This document shows positions 54,520-64,000 of a stretch of 64,000 nucleotides of DNA, in pieces. The translations under genes and the position numbers were made by a program. Within the stretch, counting starts at the first letter, position 1; each line of letters begins with the position of its first letter. Origin of the DNA: Streptomyces tendae (GTDB lineage Bacteria; Actinomycetota; Actinomycetes; Streptomycetales; Streptomycetaceae); the NCBI RefSeq assembly GCF_008632955.1, contig NZ_CP043959.1:5642001-5706000 (forward strand), written 5' to 3'. The notes under the pieces are model-generated. The model saw only the letters and a list, made by a program, of their open reading frames with translations. It had not been told where the DNA came from and searched no databases.

Positions 54520-55371
54520 TCAGCCGCCCGTCCCGGCACCCCGCACCGTCGGCACCGCGTCCAGGGTGATCCCGAACTCCTCCCGGTAGATCTCCAGCAC
54601 CTCCTCGTCCGCCCCGATCTCCCGCACCTGCCGCGTCCCGTCCGGCGCCGTGGCCGTCAGCCGCCGCCCGCCGAGCGTGATCCGGCCACCGTCGGCGGTG
54701 ACCCGCGAACACACCAGCGACCGCGGGAAGTGGGACGCCGGTGAGGTGCTGTGCCACCACGCCCCGGCCGCGAAGTCGCCGAGCACCCTCGGCCGCACCT
54801 CCAGCCGGTACACGGGCCGGCCGTCGTGCAGCACGTCCAGGTCCGCCGCCTCGCCCGTGCCGTGCCCGCCGCGCACCCCGGCCGCGTCCGCACCGGCCTC
54901 CACGATCCGGAACACGCCCGCCGGGTCCTGCTGCTCCCGCCGCTCCCCGAAGGCGAGCGGCAGATGGAAGTGCGCCCCGAACCCGACATCCACCAGCCGG
55001 TCTCCGCCGTCCACCGTCCGCACCCGCAACGCGAGATGGTCGTACGGGATGCCCAACCGGCCCTCCTCGCCGTGGACGCGCGCGGAGAGCAGGGCGACGT
55101 CGTAGCCGAGCGCCGTCAGCAACGCCCCGAAGGCGCCGTTGAGTTCGTAGCAGAAGCCGCCACGCCCGGCCTCCACCACCTTGTCCAGCAGCCGCTTCTC
55201 CTCCAGCACGATCTCCTCGCCGAGATGCACGGAGAGGTTCTCGAACGGCACGGTCCGCAGATGGCTCAGGTGCAGCTCGCGCAGGGCGTCCAGGGTGGGC
55301 CGGGCCGGCTGCTCCACCCCCAGGCGGCGCAGATAGGCGTCGGTCGTCGCGGTGTTCATCCCCTCGGTCAT
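54520..55371 (-). CDS. Arylamine N-acetyltransferase
   Basis: 283 aa from ATG 55371; ATG 55359 is an alternative. The catalytic triad is complete: Cys in GRGGFCYELNGAFGALL, His in YDHLALRV, Asp in LVDVGFGAHFHLPLAF. The family's N-terminal helical part contains LHLSHLRTVPFENLSVHLGE. It transfers acetyl from acetyl-CoA to arylamines, hydrazines or related intermediates. In actinomycetes related enzymes also act in ansamycin and other pathways, but here no biosynthetic cluster is present. It begins four bases after the comEC stop, so it is read from the com transcript. Confidence 0.92.
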   Translation of the reverse strand: MTEGMNTATTDAYLRRLGVEQPARPTLDALRELHLSHLRTVPFENLSVHLGEEIVLEEKRLLDKVVEAGRGGFCYELNGAFGALLTALGYDVALLSARVHGEEGRLGIPYDHLALRVRTVDGGDRLVDVGFGAHFHLPLAFGERREQQDPAGVFRIVEAGADAAGVRGGHGTGEAADLDVLHDGRPVYRLEVRPRVLGDFAAGAWWHSTSPASHFPRSLVCSRVTADGGRITLGGRRLTATAPDGTRQVREIGADEEVLEIYREEFGITLDAVPTVRGAGTGG

Positions 55372-55375
55372 GGTC

Positions 55376-57955
55376 TCAGTGTCGCGCCACCCCCAGCTCT
55401 CCGCTCGCATCCGTACCGACGGTGACCGCCAGCGCCCCGTCCCGGTCCGTGCGCAGCACCACCGCTCCCCCGGCGCGCAGCGCGTCGAGCGTCCCCGGGG
55501 CGGGGTGGCCGTAGGAGTTGTCCTCGCCGGTGCTGATCAGCGCCAGCCGCGGGGAGGCAAGGCTCACGAGGCCCGGATCCTGGTACGCCGAGCCGTGGTG
55601 GGCGACCTTGAGGACGTCGACGCGGGTCAGATCCCGTGCCGCCGGTGACCGGGCCAGGGCCCGCTGGGCCGGGGGTTCCAGGTCGCCGAGGAGCAGCAGG
55701 CGCAGGCCCCCGGTGCGCACCAGCATGGCCACGCTGGCGTCGTTGGGGCCTTCCACCGCCGGGTGGGCGCCGGGCGGGGGCCACACCACCTCCCAGGACA
55801 GGTCGCCTGCCCGCCGCCGCTCCCCCGCGACGACCCGCGTCACCGGGACCCCGGCGCCGGCCGCGGCTCTCCGGACGAACGCCGCCTGGTCGGCGGGTTC
55901 CTCGAGGGCCGTCGTCCCGATGGCGCCCACCTCGCGTCCGCGCAGCACCCCCGTCAGACCGGCCACGTGGTCGGCGTGGAAGTGGGTCAGCACGACCAGG
56001 GGGACGCGGGTGACGCCCAGGGAGTCCAGACAGCGGTCGACGAGGACCGGGTCGGGGCCGGCGTCCACCACCACCCCGGTGCCCTCACCCGCTGCCAGCA
56101 CCAGCGCGTCGCCCTGTCCCACGTCGCACATCACCAACCGCCAGTCCGGCGGCGGCCAGCCCGTGATCGTGCGCACGAGCGGCCGGGGCTGCACCACCAG
56201 CAGCGCCAGCAGCAGCGCGCACGCCGCGCACCACCAGGGGTGCCGCAGCAGGCGCCGCCCCACGAGCAACGCGGCCAGGGTGACGGCGCCGAGGGCCGCC
56301 GCCCCGGCCCAGCTGCCGGGCCAGTCCACCCCCGCGCCGGGCATGGCCGCCCCGGTGCGGGCGACCTTCGCGATCCACCCGGCGGGCCAGCCCGCGCACC
56401 AGGCCACCGCCTCGGCCAACGGCATCGCGACCGGCGCGGTGGCCAGGGCCAGGAAGCCCAGCACCGTGGCCGGCGCGAGCGCGGCCTCGACGAGCAGGTT
56501 GCACGGGACGGCCACCAGACTCACCCGCGCGGACAGCACGGCGACCACCGGGGCGCAGAGCGCCTGGGCCGCGCCCGCCGCGGCCAGGGCCTCCGCGACG
56601 CGGGGCGGCACCCCGTGGCGGCGCAGTCCCTCGCTCCAGCGCGGCGCAAGGGTGAGCAGCGCGCCGGTGGCCAGCACCGAGAGCAGGAAGCCGTAACTGC
56701 GGGCCAGCCAGGGGTCGTGGAGCACCAGCAGCAGGACGGCCGTCGCCAGGGCCGGGACCAGGGATCTGCGGCGGCCGGTGGCGAGCGCGAGCAGGGCGAC
56801 CGATCCGCAGGCGGCGGCGCGCAGCACGCTGGGATCGGGCCGGCACACGACGACGAACGCGAGGGAGAGCACGGCGCCCAGCACCGCCGTGGTCCGCAGG
56901 GAGATGCCGAGGCGGGGCGCGAGTCCGCGTCGTTCGGCCTGCTGCGCCAGCCCGGGCGGGCCGAGGAGCAGGGCGAGCAGGATGGTGAAGTTGGCGCCGG
57001 ACACGGCGAGGGTGTGCGTGAGGTCGGTCTCCCGGAACGCCTGGTCCAGTTCGGGGGTCACCCGCGCGGTGTCGCCGACGACCAGACCCGGCAGCAGCGC
57101 CCGGGCGTCCGCCGGCAGGTCCTCGGTCGCCTCACGCAGTCCGGCCCGCAGCCGTCCCGCCAGCCGCTGCGGGCCCGACGGTCCGTCCACGGTCTGTGGA
57201 CCGTCGCGGCCCCGCACCCGCAGCACCGCCGCGAACCGGTCGCCGCCCTCCCGCGCGGGTGCCAGACCTCCCTCCACCTTCAGCCGGGTGGAGGGCAGCA
57301 GGCCCAGCCACGGCGAGCGCCCCCCGTCCGTCGCGGGATCGGCTCCCCCGGCCTCACCGCCCCGGCCGGTCCCGCCCGTGCCGACGATCAGCAGGACGGG
57401 TGCGCGAGTCGTCCGCGCCGCCGTGCCGGCCCGCTCCACCCGCCGCACGTCGGCCTCGATCAGCACGGACGTCGGGGCCATGTGGTTGCCGCTGACCCGG
57501 GGCCGGGTGAGCCGGGGGTCCGCGGTGACTTCCACCTCCGCGACGACGCGGGCGTACTCCCGGGCCAGCTCCGGGACGGGACCCCGCCGGACGTCCGCGC
57601 CGTGAAGGCCCGCCGAGCCGGCGGCGGCCCCGACGCACAGCAGCACGGCCGCGACGGCGTGGACGGTGCCCCGGGCCCGCTCCGTCAGACGGCTGCGCGC
57701 CGGCAGGAGGAGGGCGGCGGTCAGGACCGAGCCGACCACGGTGGCCACGGTCCAGCCGGGCGGGGCATGCAGCATGACCGCCGCCGTGGCCCAGGCGGCG
57801 AGCGCGGGCGGGACCAGCCGGAGGTCGGCCGGCCCCTCCTGACGCGGATGCGAGGCGCCGAGCCGCTTGCCGGAGGCCACATGTACGGAGGGACGCGGGG
57901 TGGGCGCCGGGGCCTCCGGTGCCCCGGGCGCAGCGGCGGGCGTCCGGGTGCTCAT
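55376..57955 (-). CDS. comEC: ComEC/Rec2-family DNA-uptake channel-like protein
   Basis: 859 aa. An N-terminal membrane/OB-fold part (DUF4131-like) leads to the competence domain with FRETDLTHTLAVSGANFTIL. Multiple TM helices follow (LAFVVVCRPDPSVLRAAACG, LARSYGFLLSVLATGALLTL). A C-terminal metallo-beta-lactamase domain has MCDVGQGDALVLAAGEGTGV, VLTHFHADHVAGLTG, LLLLGDLEPPAQRAL and VAHHGSAYQDPGL. The lactamase metal ligands look intact. In competent bacteria it carries single-stranded DNA across the membrane; natural competence is not established in streptomycetes. Its ATG overlaps the comEA stop (ATGA). Confidence 0.94.
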   Translation of the reverse strand: MSTRTPAAAPGAPEAPAPTPRPSVHVASGKRLGASHPRQEGPADLRLVPPALAAWATAAVMLHAPPGWTVATVVGSVLTAALLLPARSRLTERARGTVHAVAAVLLCVGAAAGSAGLHGADVRRGPVPELAREYARVVAEVEVTADPRLTRPRVSGNHMAPTSVLIEADVRRVERAGTAARTTRAPVLLIVGTGGTGRGGEAGGADPATDGGRSPWLGLLPSTRLKVEGGLAPAREGGDRFAAVLRVRGRDGPQTVDGPSGPQRLAGRLRAGLREATEDLPADARALLPGLVVGDTARVTPELDQAFRETDLTHTLAVSGANFTILLALLLGPPGLAQQAERRGLAPRLGISLRTTAVLGAVLSLAFVVVCRPDPSVLRAAACGSVALLALATGRRRSLVPALATAVLLLVLHDPWLARSYGFLLSVLATGALLTLAPRWSEGLRRHGVPPRVAEALAAAGAAQALCAPVVAVLSARVSLVAVPCNLLVEAALAPATVLGFLALATAPVAMPLAEAVAWCAGWPAGWIAKVARTGAAMPGAGVDWPGSWAGAAALGAVTLAALLVGRRLLRHPWWCAACALLLALLVVQPRPLVRTITGWPPPDWRLVMCDVGQGDALVLAAGEGTGVVVDAGPDPVLVDRCLDSLGVTRVPLVVLTHFHADHVAGLTGVLRGREVGAIGTTALEEPADQAAFVRRAAAGAGVPVTRVVAGERRRAGDLSWEVVWPPPGAHPAVEGPNDASVAMLVRTGGLRLLLLGDLEPPAQRALARSPAARDLTRVDVLKVAHHGSAYQDPGLVSLASPRLALISTGEDNSYGHPAPGTLDALRAGGAVVLRTDRDGALAVTVGTDASGELGVARH

Positions 57956-59589
57956 GGGCGTACGAGGTCGCGCAGGTCCGCGAAACGGCGGTCGCCGATG
58001 CCGTTGACCTCGCGCAGTTCGTCCACCGAGCGGAAACCGCCGCTGCGGGTGCGGTAGTCGACGATGTGCTGGGCCAGCACGGGACCGACGCCGGGCAGGG
58101 TGTCGAGCTGGTCGACGGTGGCGGTGTTGAGGGAGACCGGTGCGGTGGGGCCGGCCGCCGCACCCGGGCCGGGCGGAGCAGCGGGGACCGCGGCGCCGGT
58201 GGGTGCCGTGCCGCCGACGACCAACTGCTCGCCGTCCACGAGGAAACGGGCGCGGTTGAGGCTGCCGGTCTTCGTACCGGGACGTACTCCTCCGGCCGCC
58301 TTCAGGGCGTCCTCGACGCGTGAGCCGGCGGGCAGGCGGTGGACGCCGGGGTCGCGTACCTTGCCGCTGACGTCGATCACGATCTGGGGAGCCGCTGAGC
58401 CTTCGACCCCCGCCGCGAAGCCGGGTGCGCCCGACGGACTCGCTCCGCCGTCCGTCACCTCCTCGCGCGAGGTCTGCGAGGCGGCCCCGGCCCGCACCAC
58501 CTCCGGTGCCCGCACCGGCTGGGTGCGCCCCGTCCAGAAGTGCTGCACGGCGAACACCACGGCCAGGACGAGCAGTGCGGAGAGCGCCACCACGCTGCGC
58601 CGCTCCAGCCCGCACCGGACCTGCACCCACAGCGGCAGCCGCTCCCGCAATGCCGGTCCCCACCGCCCCGGCGGAGGCCCCGGCTCGGGCACCCCCTCCG
58701 GCGTTTCCCGGTCGACCAGGTCCGGACGGCCGGAGGTGGTGCCGCCGCCCCCGTCGCCCCAGCCGGTCGGCGCGAGGGAGTGCCGGCCGGCCGAGTCCGC
58801 AGGGCCGACCGCGTCAGCCACCCCCGTGTGAAGCCGCGACGGCTCAGGCGCCCCCTGGACCTGCTCCGTCCGGACCTGCGCCGTCCAGCCCTGCTCCGTC
58901 CGGACCTGCTCCATCCGGCGCGGCGTAGGCAGCCGCACCGCATATGTGGCTGGCCCGCCCTCCGGCCCGGCGCCGAGGAACCGCCCCGGACGCGTGGCGT
59001 GCGCACCGGCCGACGGGGGCTCGGGCGACGAGCCCGGCCTTCCCCGACGTGCCGTACCCGGACGGCCCGCGTGGTCCGGGAACCGCCGCAGTTCCAGGGT
59101 CTGGTCGGCACGTGCCGTACGGTCCACGGCTGCCGGACGCCTCGCGCCCGCCTGGGGCCTGGTCAGCAGCGCATGACCCGCGCCGCCCTGACGGTCCACC
59201 ACCACGGCCCGCCGCCGCGCCGCCGGCGCATCGTTCACGCCCGCTAACGCGCCGGCCGTCCCCGCACCGTCCTCGCCCGGTCGCGCCCAGCTCGGCGCCC
59301 GCCTCGCCACACGTCCTTCACCGGCGCCCGTGGGACGTAGCGCGCCGCCGCTCCCGATGGACTGCCCTCCCCCGCCCCCCACCCCGAACAAGGTCTCGGC
59401 GCGACGCCGGATGTCGTCCGCCGGTGCCTGGCCGTCGCCGTCACCGTCCCCCTGCCGTGGCCAGGAACGGGGCCAGGTCCGGGTCCTGCCCGGCCGGCGG
59501 TGCCGGTTGCGGGTGCGGCTGTCGGACAAGGGGCCGCGCCCCGGGCCGCTCGTCGGAGTCGCGGTGCGTGTGCGTGATCGAAGTGTCAT
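57952..59589 (-). CDS. comEA: ComEA-like DNA-binding protein with long N-terminal extension
   Basis: 545 aa from ATG 59589. Residues 1-330 are a disordered Arg/Pro/Gly-rich cytoplasmic extension. A TM helix near 332-351 (SVVALSALLVLAVVFAVQHF) is followed outside the membrane by an SLBB domain (IVIDVSGKVRDPGVHRLPAG), a Pro/Ala linker, and two helix-hairpin-helix motifs, VDQLDTLPGVGPVLAQHIVD and ELREVNGIGDRRFADLRDL. It should hold incoming double-stranded DNA at the membrane for ComEC. The N-terminal extension is unusual in length. A short direct repeat (VRTEQ units near residues 225-245) lies within it. Translationally coupled to comEC. Confidence 0.85.
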   Translation of the reverse strand: MTLRSRTRTATPTSGPGRGPLSDSRTRNRHRRPGRTRTWPRSWPRQGDGDGDGQAPADDIRRRAETLFGVGGGGGQSIGSGGALRPTGAGEGRVARRAPSWARPGEDGAGTAGALAGVNDAPAARRRAVVVDRQGGAGHALLTRPQAGARRPAAVDRTARADQTLELRRFPDHAGRPGTARRGRPGSSPEPPSAGAHATRPGRFLGAGPEGGPATYAVRLPTPRRMEQVRTEQGWTAQVRTEQVQGAPEPSRLHTGVADAVGPADSAGRHSLAPTGWGDGGGGTTSGRPDLVDRETPEGVPEPGPPPGRWGPALRERLPLWVQVRCGLERRSVVALSALLVLAVVFAVQHFWTGRTQPVRAPEVVRAGAASQTSREEVTDGGASPSGAPGFAAGVEGSAAPQIVIDVSGKVRDPGVHRLPAGSRVEDALKAAGGVRPGTKTGSLNRARFLVDGEQLVVGGTAPTGAAVPAAPPGPGAAAGPTAPVSLNTATVDQLDTLPGVGPVLAQHIVDYRTRSGGFRSVDELREVNGIGDRRFADLRDLVRP

Positions 59590-59763
59590 GCGACGAGGGT
59601 CCGGCACCACCGCCCCACCGCGATGATCTTGCTCGGATTCCGTGGACGAACGCCTCGTTGTGCACAACGGCGTCACCCGATCGGGGACAGAAGCGGGCGC
59701 CGCCGCCCCCGAGCCCTTTCCCGGATGCCTGCCCCGGAGCCCACCCGGGTCCGCGCCTCGGCC

Positions 59764-60609
59764 TCAGCGCGCGGAGACCACGACCCCCAGCAGGCCGGGC
59801 CCGGTGTGCGCGCCGATCACCGCTCCGACCTCGCTGACATGCAGTTCACCCAGCCCCTGGAGCCGGGACCGCAGCCGGTCGGCCAGCGCCGAGGCCCGTT
59901 CCTGCGCGGCGAGATGGTGGACGGCGACGTCCACCTCCGCGCCCCCTGCCCGGTCGGCCGCGATCTCCTCCAGCCGGGCGATCGCCTTGGACGCCGTCCG
60001 CACCTTCTCCAGCGGTTCGATCCGCCCGCCCGCCAGCTGCAGCAGCGGCTTCACCGCGAGGGCGGAACCCAGCAGGGCCTGCGCGGCGCCGATCCGGCCG
60101 CCCCGGCGCAGATAGTCGAGCGTGTCGACGTAGAAGTAGGCCGAGGTGCCCGCCGCCCGCTTCTCCGACGCGGTGACCGCCTCGTCCACGGTGCCGCCCG
60201 CCTCCGCGGTCTCCGCGGCCGCCAGCGCGCAGAACCCCAGCGCCATCGCGATCATGCCGGTGTCCACCACCCGCACCGGCACCGGGGCCTCGCGCGCCGC
60301 GAGGACCGCCGCGTCGTAGGTGCCGGACAGCTCGGCCGAGAGATGGAGGGAGACGATGCCGGTCGCACCGGACTCGGCGACCCTTCGGTAGGTCTCCGCG
60401 AAGACCTCCGGGCTGGGCCGGGACGTCGTGACGGGACGCCGCTTCTGCAAAGCCTGTGCCAGGGAGCGGGTGGAGATCTCGGTGCCCTCCTCCAGGGCAC
60501 GGTCGCCCAGCACCACGGTCAGCGGTACCGCCGTGATGTCGTGCCGCTCCATCGTCCGGGCCGGAAGGTAGGCCGTTGAATCGGTGACGATCGCGACATG
60601 GCGGGACAT
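59764..60609 (-). CDS. DegV-family fatty-acid-binding protein
   Basis: 281 aa. The DegV fold is clear: HVAIVTDSTAYLPARTMERH (DST loop), VPLTVVLGDRALEEGTEIST, VTTSRPSPEVFAETYRRVAE with IVSLHLSAELSGTYDAAVLA, VVDTGMIAMALGF and YVDTLDYLRRGGRIGAAQAL. DegV/FakB proteins bind a fatty acid and present it to a FakA-type kinase; the kinase gene is not in this window. It lies 174 bases upstream of comEA on the same strand, the usual neighbour order in actinobacteria. Cytosolic. Confidence 0.93.
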   Translation of the reverse strand: MSRHVAIVTDSTAYLPARTMERHDITAVPLTVVLGDRALEEGTEISTRSLAQALQKRRPVTTSRPSPEVFAETYRRVAESGATGIVSLHLSAELSGTYDAAVLAAREAPVPVRVVDTGMIAMALGFCALAAAETAEAGGTVDEAVTASEKRAAGTSAYFYVDTLDYLRRGGRIGAAQALLGSALAVKPLLQLAGGRIEPLEKVRTASKAIARLEEIAADRAGGAEVDVAVHHLAAQERASALADRLRSRLQGLGELHVSEVGAVIGAHTGPGLLGVVVSAR

Positions 60610-60703
60610 GAGCTGGAGGTTACCTGCCGTGGTGGCCGTAGGGCAGCCCGGGCCCGCGGGGCGTCCTGGACGGTGGCGTGATCACGCGGGGATCAGACGG
60701 TCC

Positions 60704-61459
60704 TCACGTGGTGCTTTCGGGGCGCGGCTTCTTCTGCCAGGGGTAGGTGGGGCGCGGGGCGGCCGGCGCGATCGCGGGCCGGTCCGGGTCCTGGCCCTGG
60801 TCCCGTGCCGCCTCGGGCCGCTGGGTCTCCGGCCAGGTCTGGCCGGGTGCCGTCGCGGCGTCGGCGGCGGGCGCCTCGGGCCAGGGCGGGGGCGCGGGCG
60901 TGCCCGGCTGTTCGGTGGTGGTCCAGTGCCGCAGGGCCCCGGCCTCCATGTCGATCTGCTCGCTCAGGGAGTCGAGGTCGTCGTCGGCGAAGCGGCGGGC
61001 GCGGTCACGGGTGGCCCAGCGCAGGGAGTCCGCGGACTTGATGATGCGCTCCGTGCGCTCGCGCAGCTCGGGCAGGCGCGCGGACAGCGTGGCGCGGTCC
61101 GGTTCGCCCTCCAGGCGGCGCAGTTCGGCGTCCAGCTCGTGGCCGTGGGCGCTGAGCCGCTGGAAGAGGGAGAGGGACTCCTTGACGGAGCCGTCCTCGG
61201 CGGCGACCGCTTCCAGGGCGTCCTGGGTGGCGCGCATCGAGGTGCGCAGCTTCAGGCGGAGCTGGGCGATCTCGCCGGCCGGGCCGGTCTGTGCGAAGGC
61301 CTTGGCCCGCAGCGTGTGTTCCTCGACCGTGCGCCGGGCCTGGTGGATGTGACGGTCCGCGCTGCGCTTGGCGGCGCCCACGACCTTCACCGTGACGAAC
61401 ACGCCCAGCGCCACGAAGAGCACGAAAAGCAGGGCGATCACTGCGAACACCGCTTCCAC
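60704..61459 (-). CDS. Membrane-anchored helical protein, unknown function
   Basis: 251 aa from GTG 61459, chosen for the perfect AGGAGGAG six bases upstream. One N-terminal TM helix (VEAVFAVIALLFVLFVALGV) is followed by a long charged helical region likely to form coiled coil (DRHIHQARRTVEEHTLRAKA, LRERTERIIKSADSLRWATR) and a Pro-rich C-terminal tail ending YPWQKKPRPE. The topology suggests a short outside N-terminus and a cytosolic coiled coil. It is a common actinobacterial gene beside leuS without assigned function. The 277-base gap to leuS (61460-61736) contains short imperfect direct repeats (GGCTACCCGT twice, CCCATCAGGC three times). Confidence 0.75.
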   Translation of the reverse strand: MEAVFAVIALLFVLFVALGVFVTVKVVGAAKRSADRHIHQARRTVEEHTLRAKAFAQTGPAGEIAQLRLKLRTSMRATQDALEAVAAEDGSVKESLSLFQRLSAHGHELDAELRRLEGEPDRATLSARLPELRERTERIIKSADSLRWATRDRARRFADDDLDSLSEQIDMEAGALRHWTTTEQPGTPAPPPWPEAPAADAATAPGQTWPETQRPEAARDQGQDPDRPAIAPAAPRPTYPWQKKPRPESTT

Positions 61460-61736
61460 GAGGCTCCTCCTCCGGGCGCTTCGGCCTGTTCCGGCACACG
61501 TCGTGCCGCTCTTCCACGGTAAACGCAACGGGCAGGCCCGGAGTTCCGCTGGAACCCCGAACCTGCCCGCAGACGACGCGGCGGCTACCCGTAAGGGTCG
61601 GCCGACACCACGTCGGCTACCCGTGAGGATCAGCCGGCACGTCAGGCCGACCGGACCCGACGGGCTCCACGAGCCCATCCTGCCGATCCGGCCCATCAGG
61701 CTCAACAGGCCCATCAGGCCAGGCCCCTCGACCCCA

Positions 61737-64000
61737 TCAGGCCGGAACGATGTTCACCAGCTTCGGCGCCCGCACGATCACCTTGCGGATCCCGGCGCCG
61801 TCCAGTGCCGCGACCACCCGCTCGTCGGCCAGCGCGACCTTCTCCAGCTCGTCCTCGGCGATCCCTGGGGCGACCTCCAGCCGCGCCTTGACCTTGCCCT
61901 TGATCTGCACCACGCAGGTCACCGTCTCGTCGACCACGTAGGCCGGATCGGCGACCGGGAAGTCGCGGTGCACCACGGAGTCGGTGTGGCCCAGCTTGCG
62001 CCACAGCTCCTCGGCGATGTGCGGGGCCAGCGGCGCGACCAGCAGCACCAGGGACTCCGCGACCGGGCGCGGCAGCGCGCCTCCCCGCTTGGTCAGGTGG
62101 TTGTTCAGCTCGGTGACCTTGGCGATGGCGGTGTTGAACCGCATGCCCTCCAGGTCGCCGCGGACGCCGTCGATCGCCTTGTGCAGGGCGCGCAGGGTGT
62201 CCTCGTCGACGTCGTCGGTGTCGACGACGGTCACCTCGCCGGTCGCCTCGTCGACGATGTTGCGCCACAGCCGCTGCAGCAGGCGGAACTGGCCGACGAC
62301 CGCGCGGGTGTCCCAGGGGCGGGACACGTCCAGCGGGCCCATGGCCATCTCGTACAGGCGCAGGGTGTCGGCGCCGTACTCGGCGCAGATCTCGTCCGGG
62401 GTGACCGCGTTCTTCAGGGACTTGCCCATCTTGCCCAGCAGCCGGGTGACGCGCTCGCCCTGGTACCAGTAGCCGCCGTCGCGCTCCTCCACCTCGGCGG
62501 CCGGCACGGCGATGCCCCGGCTGTCGCGGTAGACGTAGGCCTGGATCATGCCCTGGTTGAACAGCTTGTGGAACGGCTCGGCCGAGGACACGTACCCCAG
62601 GTCGTACAGCACCTTGGACCAGAAGCGGGCGTACAGCAGGTGCAGCACGGCGTGTTCGGCGCCGCCGACGTACAGGTCGACGCCGCCGTGCGGCATGCCC
62701 TCGCGCGGGCCCATCCAGTACTGCTCGATCTCCGGGTCGACCAGCTTCTCGGAGTTGTGCGGGTCCAGGTAGCGCAGCTCGTACCAGCAAGAACCGGCCC
62801 AGTTGGGCATGGTGTTGGTCTCGCGCCGGTACTTCCTCGGCCCGTCGCCCAGGTCCAGGGTGACGTTCACCCAGTCCTCGTTGCGCGACAGCGGCGTCTC
62901 GGGCTGGGTGTCGGCGTCGTCCGGGTCGAAAGTGCGGGGGCTGTAGTCCTCGACCTCGGGCAGCTCCAGCGGCAGCATCGACTCGGGCAGCGCGTGGGCG
63001 ATGCCGTCCTCGTCGTAGACGATCGGGAAGGGTTCGCCCCAGTAGCGCTGGCGGCTGAACAGCCAGTCGCGCAGGCGGAAGTTGACGGTGCCCTCGCCGT
63101 GGCCCTCGCGCTCCAGCCACTCGGTGATGCGCGCCTTGGCCTCGACGACGCCCAGGCCGTCCAGGGAGATGTGCTCGCCGGCGGAGTTGACGATCTTCGC
63201 GTCGTAGGACACGAAGGCGTCGTCCCACGTCGACGGGTCGGTGCCGCGGCCGTCGGTCGGCTCGACCACGCAGACGACGGGCAGTTCGAAGGCGCGCGCG
63301 AAGGCGAAGTCGCGGGAGTCGTGGCCGGGGACGGCCATGATCGCGCCGGTGCCGTAGCCCATCAGGACGTAGTCGGCGATGAAGACGGGGACCTTCTGCC
63401 CGTTGACCGGGTTGGTCGCGTAGGCGCCGGTGAAGACACCGGTCTTGTCCTTGGCCTCGGCCTGCCGCTCGACGTCGGACTTCGAGGCGGCCTGGGCGCG
63501 GTAGGCGGCGACGGCCTCCGCGGGCGTCGCGTGGCCGCCGGTCCACACCTCGTGGGTGCCCTCGGGCCAGGCGGCGGGGGTGAACTTCTCGACCAGCGGG
63601 TGCTCGGGCGCCAGCACCATGTAGGTGGCGCCGAACAGGGTGTCGGGGCGCGTGGTGAAGACGGTGACGCTCTCGCCGTCGATGGGGAAGTCGACGCGGG
63701 CGCCCTCGGAGCGGCCGATCCAGTTGCGCTGCTGCAGCTTGATCGCCTCGGGCCAGTCCAGGGCGTCCAGGTCGTCCAGCAGACGGTCGGCGTAGGCGGT
63801 GATGCGCATGTTCCACTGGCGCAGCTTGGCCTTGAAGACGGGGAAGTTGCCGCGCTCGGACCGGCCGTCGGCGGTGACCTCCTCGTTGGCCAGCACGGTG
63901 CCCAGCCCGGGGCACCAGTTGACCGGCGCGTCGGAGGCGTAGGCCAGGCGGAACTCGCCCAGGACGTCGGCGCGCTCGGCCTCGGTCAGCTCGCTCCACG
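61737..64000 (-). CDS. leuS: Leucyl-tRNA synthetase, C-terminal part (cut by window end)
   Basis: About 754 of the expected 960 or so residues are visible; the N-terminus with the HIGH motif is beyond 64000. The frame is open to the edge ([20 protein letters not shown]). The editing domain shows [20 protein letters not shown] and [20 protein letters not shown]. The catalytic part has [40 protein letters not shown] and the KMSKS-type loop [17 protein letters not shown] (here KMGKS). The anticodon-binding domain ends [15 protein letters not shown]. It charges tRNA-Leu, whose level also sets the leuA leader response earlier in the window. Confidence 0.97.
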   Translation of the reverse strand, partial: WSELTEAERADVLGEFRLAYASDAPVNWCPGLGTVLANEEVTADGRSERGNFPVFKAKLRQWNMRITAYADRLLDDLDALDWPEAIKLQQRNWIGRSEGARVDFPIDGESVTVFTTRPDTLFGATYMVLAPEHPLVEKFTPAAWPEGTHEVWTGGHATPAEAVAAYRAQAASKSDVERQAEAKDKTGVFTGAYATNPVNGQKVPVFIADYVLMGYGTGAIMAVPGHDSRDFAFARAFELPVVCVVEPTDGRGTDPSTWDDAFVSYDAKIVNSAGEHISLDGLGVVEAKARITEWLEREGHGEGTVNFRLRDWLFSRQRYWGEPFPIVYDEDGIAHALPESMLPLELPEVEDYSPRTFDPDDADTQPETPLSRNEDWVNVTLDLGDGPRKYRRETNTMPNWAGSCWYELRYLDPHNSEKLVDPEIEQYWMGPREGMPHGGVDLYVGGAEHAVLHLLYARFWSKVLYDLGYVSSAEPFHKLFNQGMIQAYVYRDSRGIAVPAAEVEERDGGYWYQGERVTRLLGKMGKSLKNAVTPDEICAEYGADTLRLYEMAMGPLDVSRPWDTRAVVGQFRLLQRLWRNIVDEATGEVTVVDTDDVDEDTLRALHKAIDGVRGDLEGMRFNTAIAKVTELNNHLTKRGGALPRPVAESLVLLVAPLAPHIAEELWRKLGHTDSVVHRDFPVADPAYVVDETVTCVVQIKGKVKARLEVAPGIAEDELEKVALADERVVAALDGAGIRKVIVRAPKLVNIVPA

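Noticed and set aside
61714-63999. Long second minus-strand frame across leuS
   Set aside because: Arg/Gly-rich shadow; the true frame carries the LeuRS editing, KMGKS and anticodon-binding motifs.

Overview
The window is a very high-G+C actinobacterial chromosome segment, almost certainly from a Streptomyces. Third codon positions are almost all G or C, GTG starts are frequent, and the order leuA / era / ybeY-phoH / hrcA-dnaJ / hemW / lepA / rpsT / holA / comEC-comEA / leuS is one I recognise from Streptomyces core chromosomes. SCO-family names are recalled, not searched. No rRNA, tRNA or CRISPR array was recognised.

Layout. (1) Bases 1-2140 are a decayed accessory patch: the 5' part of an IS5-type insertion sequence with a probable -1 frameshift site, a coding remnant starting at the IS end, a 53-aa membrane protein, unrecognised remnants, and the C-terminal half of a Y-family DNA polymerase. 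(2) 2139-8718 holds a small conserved protein, a secreted tripeptidyl-aminopeptidase-like hydrolase, a 78-aa protein, and an overlapping MMPL transporter / histidine kinase / NarL-type regulator operon. (3) 8882-15769 is the most intriguing block: a co-directional set on the minus strand, matching the SCO2525-SCO2524-SCO2523-SCO2522-SCO2521 families (NNMT-like methyltransferase, large unknown, ParA/MinD-like ATPase with an altered P-loop, two unknowns), followed by a two-TM protein with a large C-terminal domain. Its function is unknown. (4) 16087-31609 has GNAT and zinc-ribbon/TerB proteins, leuA with a four-leucine leader peptide, an M4 metalloprotease with an emfourin-like inhibitor gene, a GH1 glycosidase, era, a zinc-ligand-less cytidine-deaminase-like protein, the coupled phoH-ybeY-CorC-MmcQ run, a PfkB kinase, a glucarate-dehydratase-like enzyme behind a 21-bp palindrome, and an MFS transporter.

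(5) 31758-44320 holds RNase Z, a HIT protein, a tricorn-like protease, a lipoprotein, rsmE with a nitronate-monooxygenase-like gene, the hrcA-dnaJ heat-shock operon with a CIRCE site, a metallo-beta-lactamase-fold protein, a DUF3097 protein, and a hemW that carries two 1-nt frameshifts. (6) 44386-64000 holds an ATPase/PP2C signalling protein with a repetitive insert, a quinone-oxidoreductase-like protein lacking its glycine motif, an acyl-CoA ligase, lepA, rpsT, a tandem-repeat intergenic region, holA, an arylamine N-acetyltransferase, comEC, comEA, a DegV protein, a membrane-anchored coiled-coil-like protein, and leuS cut off by the window end.

How genes work together. ATGA/GTGA stop-start overlaps link kinase-regulator-transporter, SCO2523-SCO2522, ybeY-CorC-MmcQ, rsmE with its neighbour, and comEA-comEC. 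Regulation visible in the sequence includes leader-peptide attenuation of leuA, HrcA/CIRCE control of hrcA-dnaJ, operator-like palindromes before the dehydratase and acyl-CoA ligase genes, and strong hairpins after leuA, fadD, lepA, rpsT and between the DUF3097 gene and hemW.
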